From Pseudorhizobium banfieldiae (GTDB lineage: Bacteria > Pseudomonadota > Alphaproteobacteria > Rhizobiales > Rhizobiaceae): a stretch of 64,000 nucleotides of DNA. The notes under the pieces were generated by a model that was given only the letters and a program-made list of their open reading frames with translations, searched no databases and was not told the origin of the DNA. Of the stretch, positions 8,099-17,334 are shown piece by piece; positions within the stretch are counted from its first letter, which is position 1; the number at the start of each line of letters is the position of its first letter. The translations under genes and the position numbers were made by a program. The stretch is taken from contig NZ_FO082820.1 of NCBI RefSeq assembly GCF_000967425.1, forward strand, positions 2,418,001 to 2,482,000, read 5' to 3'.

Positions 8099-8425
8099 AT
8101 GTCGATACTGAAGAAAAGTGCTTCTGCGGGTCTGGTCGCGCTGACATTGGCCGGCGCAATGATTTCGACCGCGCCTGCGGCCCAGGCCGGCGGGCGCCAC
8201 AATGACGACGTCTGGGTTGGTGTCGCGGCAGGCCTGGCCGGCGGGATCATCGGCGGCGCCATCGCATCCCAGCCGCGCCGCGTCTACGTCGAGCCGGAAT
8301 ACGAATACGCGCCCCCTCCGCGGCCCGTCTACCGCCGCACCTATTATCGCGCGGCACCACGCTGCCACTACGAATGGGTGGAGAATGAATGGGGCGAAGC
8401 CTATCGCGCCCGCGTCTGCTACTGA
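8099..8425 (+). CDS. Small secreted glycine-rich protein of unknown function
   Basis: A 108-residue exported protein. The start at 8099 has a purine-rich ribosome binding site (GAGAGGAACGAG). Residues 1 to about 30 form a Sec signal peptide ending APAAQAGG, so cleavage is probable after AQA. A Gly-rich hydrophobic stretch follows (GVAAGLAGGIIGGAIA), then a Pro/Tyr/Arg-rich segment (EYAPPPRPVYRRTYYR), and the conserved-looking C-terminus CHYEWVENEWGEAYRARVCY, whose two Cys could form a disulfide. This layout is common among small periplasmic or outer-membrane-associated proteins of rhizobia; I know no function. It is monocistronic, followed by a strong terminator. Confidence 0.8.
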   Translation: MSILKKSASAGLVALTLAGAMISTAPAAQAGGRHNDDVWVGVAAGLAGGIIGGAIASQPRRVYVEPEYEYAPPPRPVYRRTYYRAAPRCHYEWVENEWGEAYRARVCY

Positions 8426-8445
8426 TCCATTCATCAGCAGTTCGA

Positions 8446-8485
8446 AAGGCCCGCGTCCGGTACTCCGGTGCGGGCCCTTCTTTTT
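8446..8485 (+). terminator. Intrinsic terminator after the secreted-protein gene
   Basis: A stem with GGCCCGC paired to GCGGGCC and an inner CCGG/CCGG step, followed by TTCTTTTT. It begins about 20 bases after the stop codon at 8425. Confidence 0.8.
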
Positions 8486-8768
8486 GCGGTTGCGAAATCG
8501 CAGCTTGACTTTCGACCACTCATCCACCAAATGAGGCTCAGCTTTCACCTTCCGGCCGCCGCGTGAGCTGGCCCTGCGACACAGGTTCGCGAAGAAGGAA
8601 CAAGGCGCACAGACAGATCGCCCTCGCTCCCGAGGGTTTACGCGCTGGGAAGCAATTTCCAACACACAAGTTCCCACTTCACGCGGGGTTCTTGACGCCA
8701 AGGGCAAACCGGACGGCATGGTGCCGTAGCCGGTCGTGCGCTTTTGGCGCCCCGAAAAGGTATTCGAC
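8486..8768 (+). other. Gene-free leader region of the DEAD-box helicase gene
   Basis: No convincing reading frame is seen in these 283 bases. Helicase genes of this type often have long, cold-regulated 5' leaders, which could explain the gap, but I see no cold-box motif I can defend. A TTGACG at 8692 could be a -35 element but no matching -10 is evident. Confidence 0.3.
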
Positions 8769-10271
8769 TTGACGAATTTCCATGAGCTTGGCCTCGCCAA
8801 GCAGCTCGTAGCCAACCTTTCCACCCTGGGCTACGACACTCCGACGCCGATCCAGGCTGAGGCTATCCCGCATCTTCTCCAGGGCCGCGACCTCATTGGT
8901 CTCGCCCAGACCGGCACCGGCAAGACGGCCGCCTTCGGCCTGCCGCTCATCGAGATGCTGTCGAAGGACCCCAAGCGTCCCGACAACCGCACGACGCGTA
9001 CTCTGATCCTCGCACCGACTCGCGAACTGGTGAACCAGATCGCCGTCAACCTGAAGGCTTATGTCCGTGGCATGCCGCTGAAGGTCAATTCGGTGGTCGG
9101 CGGCGCATCCATCAACAAGCAGCAGCAGATGCTGGAAAAGGGCACCGACATCCTCGTCGCAACGCCCGGGCGCCTGCTGGACCTCATTGCCCGCAAGGCG
9201 ATCGGCCTGACCACCGTCCGCTATCTCGTCCTCGACGAGGCCGACCAGATGCTCGACCTCGGCTTCATCCACGACCTTCGCAAGATCTCCAAGATGGTGC
9301 CGAAGAAGCGCCAGACCCTGCTTTTCTCGGCGACCATGCCGAAGGCGATTGCCGAACTGGCTGGCGACTACCTGACGGATCCGATCCAGGTGTCGGTGAC
9401 GCCTCCGGGCAAGGCTGCCGACAAGGTCGAGCAGTACGTGCACTTCGTCGGCGGCAAGAACGACAAGACCGAGCTCCTGAAGAAGACGCTGACCGCCAAT
9501 GCCGGTGGCCGGGCGATCGTCTTCATGCGCACCAAGCATACAGCCGAGAAGCTGATGAAGCATCTCGACCAGGTGGGCTATTCGGTTGCCTCCATCCACG
9601 GCAACAAGAGCCAGGGCCAGCGCGAGCGGGCACTGAAGGGTTTCCGTGACGGGGAGATCCAGACGCTGATCGCGACCGACGTCGCTGCCCGCGGCATCGA
9701 CATCCCCGATGTCACCCACGTCTTCAACTACGACCTGCCGGAAGTCCCGGATGCCTATATCCACCGGATTGGTCGTACAGCACGCGCCGGTCGCGACGGC
9801 ATCGCGATCGCCTTCTGCACGTCAGAAGAAACCGGGCTGCTGCGCGACATCGAGAAGCTGATGGGGATCGAGATCGCCACGGCCTCCGGCGAGCGCCCGG
9901 AGGGGCTCAATCGCCCGGCACGCGGCAACAACAACAGCCGCGGCGGTAATCGCGGTCGCGGCAACGGCCAGCCGGCCGGTGGTGAAGGACGCCCGCAGCA
10001 GCGCAAGCGTCCGGCCCGCAAGCCGTTCTTCCAGTCGGAAGGCGGCGAAGGGCGCGGTGATGGCCAGGAGCGGGGCGCCCAGCCTCAGGCCAACCGCCCG
10101 GCCCGCAAGGACCACCGCAAGGGCAACGCTTCGGCAGCTCACGGTGCCCACGAGAGCGGCAACCAGCGCAGCCGCAACGGCCATGGCCGCCCGGCCCAGA
10201 AGGCCAGCGGCAACCCCGGTCCGGTTCGCTTCGGCGGCGGCAACGAAGGCCGCAGCCGCCGTCCGGCCTGA
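8769..10271 (+). CDS. rhlE: DEAD-box ATP-dependent RNA helicase (RhlE-like)
   Basis: A protein of 500 residues from the TTG at 8769, chosen because it has AAAAGG 8 bases upstream and gives the usual start MTNFHELGL. Motifs in order: Q motif TPTPIQ, Walker A AQTGTGKT, motif Ia PTRELVNQ, TPGRLLDL, Walker B VLDEADQMLDLGF, SAT, then helicase C with ARGIDIPDV and HRIGRTARAGR. The last 115 or so residues are a low-complexity basic tail rich in Gly, Arg, Asn and Gln, of the kind that binds RNA non-specifically. It unwinds RNA in ribosome assembly and decay, often at low temperature. A GTG at 8736 is also in frame. Confidence 0.93.
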   Translation: MTNFHELGLAKQLVANLSTLGYDTPTPIQAEAIPHLLQGRDLIGLAQTGTGKTAAFGLPLIEMLSKDPKRPDNRTTRTLILAPTRELVNQIAVNLKAYVRGMPLKVNSVVGGASINKQQQMLEKGTDILVATPGRLLDLIARKAIGLTTVRYLVLDEADQMLDLGFIHDLRKISKMVPKKRQTLLFSATMPKAIAELAGDYLTDPIQVSVTPPGKAADKVEQYVHFVGGKNDKTELLKKTLTANAGGRAIVFMRTKHTAEKLMKHLDQVGYSVASIHGNKSQGQRERALKGFRDGEIQTLIATDVAARGIDIPDVTHVFNYDLPEVPDAYIHRIGRTARAGRDGIAIAFCTSEETGLLRDIEKLMGIEIATASGERPEGLNRPARGNNNSRGGNRGRGNGQPAGGEGRPQQRKRPARKPFFQSEGGEGRGDGQERGAQPQANRPARKDHRKGNASAAHGAHESGNQRSRNGHGRPAQKASGNPGPVRFGGGNEGRSRRPA

Positions 10272-10295
10272 GTGGTCCGCTCGGCCAGATGATAC

Positions 10296-10323
10296 GAAAG
10301 AGGCCGCCATCGCGGCCTCTTTC
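10296..10323. terminator. Bidirectional intrinsic terminator between the helicase and the convergent SDR
   Basis: GAAAGAGGCCGC, a CATC loop and GCGGCCTCTTTC make a perfect 12-bp stem whose ends give T-rich tails on both strands. It sits between two convergent stops (10271 plus strand, 10331 minus strand). Confidence 0.85.
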
Positions 10324-10330
10324 TGTTTCG

Positions 10331-11074
10331 CTACTTGACCGCTGCATTGCCTCCATCGGCAAACAGTGCCGTGCCGGCAACAAAGCTCGCCATCGGTCCG
10401 GCAAGGAAGAGCGCCGCCCGCGCGATCTCCTCCGGCTGGGCGATTCGCTTCAGCGCGTGCAGGCCGGCCGCCCATTCCTTCTGTGCCGCATCGCCAGCGG
10501 CTGGCGTATCCACGCCTCCCGGCAGGAGCGCATTGGCGCGAATGCCGCGGGAGCCGTAATCGGCCGTGATCGCCTTCACCAATCCCATCAGGCCGGCCTT
10601 GGCCGACGCATAGGCCCCCATGTTGGGAATGCCCACGCTTGTTCCGACGAAGGTGGAGGTGAAGATAATCGACCCGCCCCCCCGTTCGAGCATGGCGGGT
10701 ATCTGCCGTCTTGCGCCGAGGAAGGCGCCGGTGAGGTTGACGGCGAGAGCCTCTCCCCATTCCTCCGGCATCACGTCGGCAAGCGGCTTATACGGTCCGA
10801 CCGAGCCGGCGTTGTTGAACGCGATGTCGAGGCCGCCGAACATGTCACGCGCCGCCTCGATCATTCTTCGATGCGTCTCGTCCTCGCCCACGTCGCCAGC
10901 AACGGCATGGGCACGCCCGCCGGCAGCCGTGATCTCCTCGACCACCGCCTGGAGGTTCTCCTGCCGGCGGGCGTTGAGGACGAGCGCCGCGCCCTCGGCC
11001 GCGAACAGCCTTGCGGCGGCAAGCCCTATTCCGCTGGACGCGCCGGTGATGATGGCAACCTTGTTCTCAAGCAT
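10331..11074 (-). CDS. Short-chain dehydrogenase/reductase (classical SDR)
   Basis: A 247-residue classical SDR. The ATG at 11074 (MLENKVAI) is preceded by AAGGAG at good spacing, so I prefer it over the upstream frame start at 11089. Visible are the cofactor motif TGASSGIGLA, the NNAG motif (IAFNNAGSVGP), catalytic Ser in IIFTSTF, and YASAK with the catalytic Tyr and Lys; the C-terminus ends FADGGNAAVK. The Asn-Ala-Arg-Arg after strand 2 suggests NADP(H). The substrate is unknown; the fold is shared with 3-oxoacyl-ACP reductases and sugar dehydrogenases. Confidence 0.9.
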   Translation of the reverse strand: MLENKVAIITGASSGIGLAAARLFAAEGAALVLNARRQENLQAVVEEITAAGGRAHAVAGDVGEDETHRRMIEAARDMFGGLDIAFNNAGSVGPYKPLADVMPEEWGEALAVNLTGAFLGARRQIPAMLERGGGSIIFTSTFVGTSVGIPNMGAYASAKAGLMGLVKAITADYGSRGIRANALLPGGVDTPAAGDAAQKEWAAGLHALKRIAQPEEIARAALFLAGPMASFVAGTALFADGGNAAVK

Positions 11075-11159
11075 CTGGGTCTCCTTCACTGCTGAGACCC
11101 ATTGCCTAGCCAGTGCCGGCTTTTGCCGACACCCGTTCCCTGACCCGAGAACAGTGCCG

Positions 11160-12032
11160 CTATGTCTTGCGGTTCACCATGTAGACGCCGGCGACGACGA
11201 TGACCGTGCCGACGATCATCGGCAGCGTCATCGGCTCGCCGAACAGGAAGAAGGCCTCGATCGCCACCACCGGCGGCATCAGGTAGATGAGCGAAGCGGC
11301 ACGCGATACCTGGCCGCGACGGATCAGGTAGAGCAGCAGACCAACGGCGCCCATGGAAATGCCGAAGACCGACCAGGCCATGGCGAAGATCGCCTCCCCC
11401 GTCCAGTCGAAGCGCAGGTCCTCGAACGCAAGGGCCAGTGGCAGCGTCACCAGAAAGGCGCCGACGAACTGCAAGACGGCGATCGTCAGGAGGTCCCCCT
11501 CCTGCAGGTGGCGCTTCTGGTAGAGCGTGCCATAGGTGACCGAAAACATCGCGAGAAGGTTGACCATCACGGGGAAGCCCAGTCCTGCCAGTCCCTTCTC
11601 GAACGTGTCGAGAAGTTGCGGCGAGATGGCTATCAGGATGCCGACGAAGCCGACGACGATGCCGATCTTCTGGCGGGGGCGAAGCCGTTCGCTGATCAGC
11701 AGCGGCGCCATGGCAGCCGTCAGCAGCGGCTGCAGCCCGGCGATGATCCCGGAGAGCCCCGCCGGCACCCCCTGCCCGATCGCCCACCAGACGCCGGCCA
11801 GATAGAGGCCATGCAGGAACACGCCGGAGAGCATCGCATAGCCAGCCACCCTGCGGCTTGAAGGCCAGGTCGCGCCGACGGCGAGGCAGAGGCCGGTAAA
11901 CGCGATCGCCGCCAGCGCATGGCGGGCCGCCATGAAGGTCAGCGGATCGGCATGCGCGACCGCGAACTTGGCGACCAGCCAGCCGGTGGACCAGAGAAGG
12001 ACGAAGAGGGCCGGAGCCAGGCGGTCGAGCAT
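11160..12032 (-). CDS. EamA/DMT-family membrane transporter
   Basis: A 290-residue inner-membrane protein with about ten hydrophobic helices in two similar halves, each half an EamA repeat (for example GVPAGLSGIIAGLQPLLTAA in the first and GQVSRAASLIYLMPPVVAIE in the second). Members of this superfamily export or import amino acids, sugars and other metabolites; the substrate cannot be read from sequence. It lies 85 bases upstream of the SDR gene on the same strand and could be co-transcribed with it. Confidence 0.9.
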   Translation of the reverse strand: MLDRLAPALFVLLWSTGWLVAKFAVAHADPLTFMAARHALAAIAFTGLCLAVGATWPSSRRVAGYAMLSGVFLHGLYLAGVWWAIGQGVPAGLSGIIAGLQPLLTAAMAPLLISERLRPRQKIGIVVGFVGILIAISPQLLDTFEKGLAGLGFPVMVNLLAMFSVTYGTLYQKRHLQEGDLLTIAVLQFVGAFLVTLPLALAFEDLRFDWTGEAIFAMAWSVFGISMGAVGLLLYLIRRGQVSRAASLIYLMPPVVAIEAFFLFGEPMTLPMIVGTVIVVAGVYMVNRKT

Positions 12033-12179
12033 GAAGGAGTTCCGGCAGACGGCAAGGAGGGAACGGCCTTCCTAGTCGCCGACCGGCGGCACGTCAAAGC
12101 AGAAATGCTGACAGTGAGGATCAGCCCGGTTGAGCAGGAAGAACCGGAGGGCGCGGAGCAGCACCGGAGGTACCGGCCC

Positions 12180-12506
12180 TCAGGCGACCTTTGCCTGCAG
12201 CGAGAGCACGCGGCGGAAGCTGACGTCGAGCGTGTTGTAGGCGGCCTGCATCATGTCGAGATCCTGCAGATGGCTGACGGCGGCAATCGCCTTCATCAGT
12301 TCGCCCACACAATCGGCCACATCGCCGGGATCGGTCTCAAAGGCTTCGCGAACGAGCTCGTGGCCGACGCTCGGCGAGCCACCGATGCTGCGATAGAGGA
12401 GAAGCGACGCCTTCAGCATCTGGAAGCGAAAATCGGCGGCCTTGTTGTCGAGCGAGGGATGCTGAAGCTGCAGAAGTTGGACAGCCCGATTCTGTATTTC
12501 ACTCAT
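12180..12506 (-). CDS. 108-residue helical protein of unknown function
   Basis: Starts MSEIQNRAVQLLQLQHPSLD and is predicted almost wholly alpha-helical from its heptad-like spacing of Leu, Ala and Val. It lacks a signal peptide, membrane span, Cys or obvious catalytic motif. I do not recognise a family. It lies alone between the EamA gene and the J-domain gene. Rhizobial codon usage and an ATG start without a competing frame argue that it is a real gene. Confidence 0.6.
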   Translation of the reverse strand: MSEIQNRAVQLLQLQHPSLDNKAADFRFQMLKASLLLYRSIGGSPSVGHELVREAFETDPGDVADCVGELMKAIAAVSHLQDLDMMQAAYNTLDVSFRRVLSLQAKVA

Positions 12507-12676
12507 AATGCCCCCGTACTCAAAGACAGACCCAGACGCGCGAACAGTAGAAGCGAACCAGTATACAGGCCGTTAAAGAAACACGTTCGGGAGTTGCCAT
12601 CCGCCGTGACGAGCGCCCGCCCGCAAGCCCGGCGCCAACTCCGTGTGATCCTGTCTCCCCGAAATGGGGAAACGGC

Positions 12677-13171
12677 ATGCTGGTCGGGCAATCGCTGTTC
12701 CAGTCGGTACTGACCCGGCTGGACGAGGAAGGCAAACAGGATGAGGACGGGACGGACCAGCCCACCTTTCGGCAGGCTGGGCTGAAGACGGCTTTCGTCG
12801 CCGCCACGACGGAGGCGGATACCGATTCGGAGGCGACGGGCCACGCCGCCCGCGACGCCTATCTCGACCTGCTGGAGGACATCCCGGAACCCGAAACGGA
12901 GCCGATGGGTGAACAGGTGACGGAGCAGCCGCCCGAAGAACCGACACCACCGCACCTGCTCCGCCTTGCCGAAGCAGAGATTGCCGAGGAACTGGCCGTC
13001 AGCCAAACCGACACGGCCGAGACGCTGGCGGAAAAGCGGAGACGGTTTGCCAAGGACAATCATCCGGACCGGGTGCCGGAGGCGCTGCGGGACAATGCGA
13101 CGCTGAGGATGAAGACCGCGAACCTCTTGATCGATCGCGCCATCAAGGACCTCTACTGGCGCTCCTCCTGA
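12677..13171 (+). CDS. Small acidic protein with a C-terminal J-domain-like HPD motif
   Basis: A 164-residue protein. The first 100 residues are acidic and low in complexity (EDIPEPETEPMGEQ, PPEEPTPP). The last 55 resemble a reduced J-domain: helix AETLAEKRRRFAKDN, then the diagnostic HPD tripeptide in NHPDRVP, then a second helix LRMKTANLLIDRAIKDLY. The HPD motif is what stimulates the DnaK ATPase in J-proteins, so a DnaK co-chaperone role is likely, with the acidic part as a client or partner tether. The client is unknown. Its 3' end overlaps the convergent small membrane-protein gene by 19 bases. Confidence 0.7.
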   Translation: MLVGQSLFQSVLTRLDEEGKQDEDGTDQPTFRQAGLKTAFVAATTEADTDSEATGHAARDAYLDLLEDIPEPETEPMGEQVTEQPPEEPTPPHLLRLAEAEIAEELAVSQTDTAETLAEKRRRFAKDNHPDRVPEALRDNATLRMKTANLLIDRAIKDLYWRSS

Positions 13172-13377
13172 GCAGACTTCTGGGCCGCATCTGCTGATGG
13201 CCTGCGGTTGAATTCGTAGAAGAGCTTGTAGGCGGAATAGATCCCGAGCCCGCCGACGATCATTCCCCAGACCGGCGCCCCGCTCCAGAATTCCAGGCCG
13301 GCCCAGCCGACACAGACGCCGACGATCAGCAGCCGGGCCCAGAGGGGCTTGTAGAAGGGATGGTCGAGGTCGATCAT
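13153..13377 (-). CDS. Small two-span membrane protein (DUF3329-like)
   Basis: A 74-residue protein beginning MIDLDHPFYKPLWARLLIVG. Two hydrophobic helices (about residues 14-30 and 36-53) are separated by GAPVWG, followed by a charged tail rich in Gln and Glu. The DHPFYKPLW start and the overall shape match small rhizobial DUF3329-type proteins as I remember them; the function is unknown. It starts 4 bases after the stop of the ROK regulator gene on the same strand and so may be in its transcript. Confidence 0.65.
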   Translation of the reverse strand: MIDLDHPFYKPLWARLLIVGVCVGWAGLEFWSGAPVWGMIVGGLGIYSAYKLFYEFNRRPSADAAQKSAQEERQ

Positions 13378-13381
13378 GTCG

Positions 13382-14602
13382 TCATTCTCCGGCCGCCTGG
13401 ATTGGTGCGCGCATGGAGAGGATATCCTGATCTATGCGCTGAAACGCAAGCCCCAGATGCCCCTCGAAGACCAGTGCCGGCTCATCGGGCACGACGTCGA
13501 GCTGCGGCATGCCGGACAGGCGCACCACATGCGTCTGCGCCAGCCCTTCCTCGACGCCCGCCCGCATCAGGTCGTAATAGCGCATTCCCGGGCCGGTGAT
13601 ACGGACCGGCATGTGGCCGTGCAGGCTGAGGAGGCGCGACAGGCCGTTCCCGAGCGCAATACCTGCTTGCCGGAAAGCGAAACCGGCCATGCGATGCCCC
13701 TGTCGGGCCTGCTGGGCAATCTTGTCCACCTCCGGCAGCGGAACGAACTTCGCCGGCACGGTGTCCACCGGCACCTCGAACGCCGTCCGCAGCACGGCAT
13801 AGAACCCCGCATAGGCCTCGATACAGCCGCGCGCCCCGCAGCGACAGAGCGCACCGCCCGGAATATGCAGCATATGACCGAAATTCGGCGCCGAGATTTC
13901 GGTCTCCCCGTCGCGGGTGATGCGTGCGATGCCGAGGCCGATACTGTGGCCGAGCGAAAGCGCCGCCAGCGACGCAGGCGCCTCGCCCTCCCGGGCAAGA
14001 CGCTGCTGCAGCGCCTTTGCAACCAGCAGGGTTTCGTTGTTGAGGATAACCTTGCCGCCCCACCCGGCGCCAAGAGCCAGCCGGAAATCGACGGCATCGG
14101 CACCGAGCACGGGCGACCAGACGAGCACCGGCGCGTCGGCGCTGACGAGACCCTTGCTGCTGATCGACACGAGGAGCACCTGCTCGCGGCCGATAGACGA
14201 ACGCTCCACCGCACGCTCCAGCCCGGCCGTGATGGCCGCAATGAATTCAGGGGCCGCCCCGCGCCTTGCCTCGGCAAACCGATCAAGCAGGGTGCCGGCA
14301 TAGTCGACGAGCGAATACTGGATCGAATCGGAGGAGACGATGACGGTGATGACGTAGCCGCAACCGCGCCTCTGGCTGAAGAGCACCCGCGGGCGCCCGC
14401 GCCCCGTCGCCGCCTGCTGCTCGCTCTTCTCGATGATCGCGCTGCGCTCGAGTTCGGCCGTGATAGCGGAGACGGTGGCCGAGGAAAGGCGGGTCGCTTC
14501 GGCAAGCTGCGTGTGGGAGAGCCTGCCGCTGCGCCGCAGAGCGGAAAGGACCAGCGCACTGTTCTGGTGCCGGACCAGTTCGGTACTCGACTTGCCCAGC
14601 AT
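13382..14602 (-). CDS. ROK-family transcriptional repressor, probable xylose regulator
   Basis: A 406-residue protein with an N-terminal winged helix-turn-helix (LSHTQLAEATRLSSATVSAI, about residues 28-48) and a ROK sugar-kinase-like domain. The zinc-binding signature CRCGARGCIEAY is intact, as is the nearby GHMLHIPGG. Regulators of this type (Mlc, NagC, XylR) release DNA when they bind a sugar in the ROK pocket. It is divergent from xylF-xylH-xylG, and a perfect 19-bp palindrome lies between them at 14701, so it most likely controls xylose uptake and itself. The symbol xylR is plausible but not proven. Confidence 0.85.
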   Translation of the reverse strand: MLGKSSTELVRHQNSALVLSALRRSGRLSHTQLAEATRLSSATVSAITAELERSAIIEKSEQQAATGRGRPRVLFSQRRGCGYVITVIVSSDSIQYSLVDYAGTLLDRFAEARRGAAPEFIAAITAGLERAVERSSIGREQVLLVSISSKGLVSADAPVLVWSPVLGADAVDFRLALGAGWGGKVILNNETLLVAKALQQRLAREGEAPASLAALSLGHSIGLGIARITRDGETEISAPNFGHMLHIPGGALCRCGARGCIEAYAGFYAVLRTAFEVPVDTVPAKFVPLPEVDKIAQQARQGHRMAGFAFRQAGIALGNGLSRLLSLHGHMPVRITGPGMRYYDLMRAGVEEGLAQTHVVRLSGMPQLDVVPDEPALVFEGHLGLAFQRIDQDILSMRAPIQAAGE

Positions 14603-14700
14603 CTACGCCTGCGTCTCCTTCGGGTTCATCCTCCGATAGTCGAAGAGGCGACTTCACTCAATCCACCTCATTGACTCCCCGGAAAATCTCTGACAGTTAA

Positions 14701-14719
14701 TTTCTCGACTGTCGAGAAA
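14701..14719. promoter_or_regulatory. Perfect 19-bp palindromic operator between the ROK regulator and xylF
   Basis: TTTCTCGACTGTCGAGAAA is symmetrical about its central T. It lies 98 bases upstream of the regulator start and about 87 bases upstream of the xylF start, the expected position for a ROK repressor site controlling both. Confidence 0.75.
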
Positions 14720-14806
14720 AAAGCGATCCTGCTTTGACTGGCAGCTAATCTGGCGGGGGGAGAGCACGGAAGGCTTTGGCCATCCGCCGTCATTCGGGAG
14801 GACATC

Positions 14807-15847
14807 ATGAAGTCAATCGTCAAGCTGATGGCTGGTGCAGCCATCGTCGTCACCATGCAGACCGCCGCTCTGGCGCAGGAACTCGTCGTCGGCGTTTCCT
14901 GGTCGAACTTCCAGGAAGAACGCTGGAAGACCGATGAAGCCGCGATCAAGGCCGCCCTCGATGCAGCCGGCGCGAAGTACATCTCCGCCGACGCCCAGTC
15001 GTCCGCCGCAAAGCAGCTCACCGACGTCGAGTCGCTGATCTCGCAGGGCGCGAACGCACTGATCGTCCTGGCGCAGGACAGCGACGCGATCGGCCCGGCC
15101 ATCGAGAAGGCGACTGCGGAAGGTATTCCGGTCGTCGGTTATGACCGCCTGATCGAGAACCCGGAAGCCTTCTACATCACCTTCGACAACAAGGAAGTCG
15201 GCCGCATGCAGGCCCAGGAGGTCTTCAAGGTGGCACCCGAAGGCAACTACGTCTTCATCAAGGGCTCCTCCTCCGATCCGAATGCGGACTTCCTGTTCTC
15301 CGGCCAGATGGAAGTGCTGAAGGAAGCAATCGACTCCGGCAAGATCAAGAATGTCGGCGAAGCCTATACGGATGGCTGGAAGCCGGAGAACGCCCAGAAG
15401 AACATGGAGCAGTTCCTGACGGCCAACAACAACGACGTCGACGCGGTCGTTGCCTCCAACGACGGAACGGCAGGCGGTGCGATTGCCGCTCTCGACGCAC
15501 AGGGCATGGCAGGCTCCGTTCCGGTGTCCGGCCAGGATGCCGACAAGGCGGCTCTGAACCGCGTCGCCAAGGGCACGCAGACCGTCTCGGTCTGGAAGGA
15601 CAGCCGTGAACTCGGCAAGAATGCAGCCGAGATCGCGCTCGCCCTTGCCGGCGGCAAGACCATGGACGAGATCGAAGGTGTCGAAACCTTCACCGGCGGA
15701 CCGAAGGGCGCCGAGATGAAGTCCGTCTTCCTCGACCCGCTGCCGATCACCAAGGACAACCTGAACGTGGTCATCGACGCGGGCTGGATCAGCAAGGAAG
15801 AGGCCTGCCAGGGTGTCAAGGCCGGCTCGGTCGCCGCCTGCGACTAA
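14807..15847 (+). CDS. xylF: D-xylose ABC transporter, periplasmic binding protein
   Basis: A 346-residue sugar-binding protein with a Sec signal peptide (cleavage after about ALAQ, residue 24). The mature part matches Xyl[39 protein letters not shown], the [10 protein letters not shown] loop, and [12 protein letters not shown]. Trp and Asp residues of these loops line the sugar pocket in XylF. GGAGG sits 7 bases before the ATG. It is first in xylFHG and separated from xylH by a strong hairpin, which usually keeps the binding protein more abundant than the membrane parts. Confidence 0.95.
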   Translation: MKSIVKLMAGAAIVVTMQTAALAQELVVGVSWSNFQEERWKTDEAAIKAALDAAGAKYISADAQSSAAKQLTDVESLISQGANALIVLAQDSDAIGPAIEKATAEGIPVVGYDRLIENPEAFYITFDNKEVGRMQAQEVFKVAPEGNYVFIKGSSSDPNADFLFSGQMEVLKEAIDSGKIKNVGEAYTDGWKPENAQKNMEQFLTANNNDVDAVVASNDGTAGGAIAALDAQGMAGSVPVSGQDADKAALNRVAKGTQTVSVWKDSRELGKNAAEIALALAGGKTMDEIEGVETFTGGPKGAEMKSVFLDPLPITKDNLNVVIDAGWISKEEACQGVKAGSVAACD

Positions 15848-15862
15848 ACCGGTTGGCAGTTC

Positions 15863-15898
15863 GGGTCCCGACGCTGTTCTGCAGCGTCGGGACCCTTT
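15863..15898 (+). terminator. Strong hairpin in the xylF-xylH gap (attenuator or mRNA stabiliser)
   Basis: GGGTCCCGACGCTG pairs perfectly with CAGCGTCGGGACCC over a five-base loop, followed by TTTCAT. The short T-run suggests partial termination or 3'-end protection of the xylF message, with read-through into xylH. Confidence 0.75.
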
Positions 15899-16006
15899 CA
15901 TGGGCGGCGTCGCAGGTCCTGCGGCCGCTTGCCTGAGACGGCGCGCCCCTTGCTCCACCATGCAGGTCGAGTGCGGGCTGCGCCCCCGAGAGATGGGACG
16001 GCGGGA

Positions 16007-17320
16007 ATGGCCGACACAATGCAAACGACGACAACCAGCGGTCCGCGCCAGGCGGATGCGAACCCGGTAACGCGCTTCTTCCGCGCCACAGAGATCGACA
16101 CGCGCCTGCTCGGCATGATCGGCGCCCTGCTGATCATCTGGATCGGCTTCCACGTCATGACCGACGGACTTTTCCTGACGCCACGCAACCTGTGGAACCT
16201 GACGGTCCAGACCTCCTCCGTCGCCGTCATGGCGACCGGCATGGTGCTGGTGATCGTCACGCGCAATATCGACCTTTCGGTCGGCTCGATTCTTGGCTTT
16301 ACCGGCATGATCATGGGCGTCATGCAGGCGCAGATTCTGCCGGACATGCTGGGCTTCGGTCATCCTGCCATCTGGGCGCTGGCGCTCCTCTCAGGGCTTT
16401 TGGTCGGCGCGATGGTCGGCACGCTTCATGGACTGATCATCGCATTCCTCGGAGTTCCCTCCTTCATCGTCACACTCGGCGGGCTTCTTGTCTGGCGCGG
16501 GGCGACATGGTTCGTGACGAGCGGCCAGACGGTCGCGCCGATGGACCCGACCTTCCGCCTGATGGGTGGCGGCACGACCGGCTCGATCGGCGCCACCTGG
16601 AGCTGGATCGTGGGAATCCTCGCCTGTCTGGCGATTGCCGCCGCGATCATCAATGCACGTCGCCAGCGCAAGCGCTTCGCCTTTCCCCGCAAGCCAATCT
16701 GGGCCGAGTACGTCATCGGCGCCATCGGCTGCCTGATCGTCCTCGGCGCAGTCATGGTCGCCAACAGCTACTACTGGCCCGTCGCCATTGCCCGCCGCTA
16801 TGCTGATGCCAGCGGCATCGACTGGCCCGAGGGCGGCCTCCTGATCTCGCACGGGATTGCAATTCCCGTGTTGATCGCGATCGGCGTCGGCATCGTCATG
16901 ACCTTCATCGCCACCCGCCTGCGGTTCGGCCGCTACGTCTTTGCCATCGGCGGCAATCCGGAGGCGGCGGAGCTGGCCGGCATCAAGACCCGCTGGGTGA
17001 CCGTCCGCATCTTCGCGCTGATGGGCGTGCTCTGCGCCATCGCTGCCGCCATCTCCACGGCCCGCCTGAACGCTGCGACGAATGCGCAAGGCGAACTCGA
17101 CGAACTCTACACGATCGCGGCCGCCGTGATCGGCGGAACCTCGCTCTCGGGCGGCATGGGCACGATCGCCGGCGCCATGCTCGGTGCGCTGGTGATGCAG
17201 TCCCTTCAGTCCGGCATGGTGTTGCTCGGCATCGACACGCCGCTGCAGCGCATCGTCGTCGGTGCGGTTCTGGTGCTCGCCGTCTGGCTCGACACCGTCT
17301 ACCGCGCCCGCGCCAAGTAA
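16007..17320 (+). CDS. xylH: D-xylose ABC transporter permease
   Basis: A 437-residue inner-membrane permease of the BPD_transp_2 family. The ATG at 16007 ([12 protein letters not shown]) is preferred; the frame runs open to 15929 but that would read through the intergenic hairpin tail. About ten hydrophobic segments are visible. Family signatures include [27 protein letters not shown], the large middle loop with [20 protein letters not shown] and [15 protein letters not shown]. It forms the membrane channel for XylF-delivered xylose. It is followed after 14 bases by xylG. Confidence 0.95.
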   Translation: MADTMQTTTTSGPRQADANPVTRFFRATEIDTRLLGMIGALLIIWIGFHVMTDGLFLTPRNLWNLTVQTSSVAVMATGMVLVIVTRNIDLSVGSILGFTGMIMGVMQAQILPDMLGFGHPAIWALALLSGLLVGAMVGTLHGLIIAFLGVPSFIVTLGGLLVWRGATWFVTSGQTVAPMDPTFRLMGGGTTGSIGATWSWIVGILACLAIAAAIINARRQRKRFAFPRKPIWAEYVIGAIGCLIVLGAVMVANSYYWPVAIARRYADASGIDWPEGGLLISHGIAIPVLIAIGVGIVMTFIATRLRFGRYVFAIGGNPEAAELAGIKTRWVTVRIFALMGVLCAIAAAISTARLNAATNAQGELDELYTIAAAVIGGTSLSGGMGTIAGAMLGALVMQSLQSGMVLLGIDTPLQRIVVGAVLVLAVWLDTVYRARAK

Positions 17321-17334
17321 CAGGAGTTTTCATC

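Noticed and set aside
9822..10760. Minus-strand frame joining the helicase tail and the SDR region
   Set aside because: It crosses a bidirectional terminator and is out of frame with the SDR.
14813..16363. A 516-residue minus-strand frame over xylF and the start of xylH
   Set aside because: Antisense to clear transporter genes and without any family marks.
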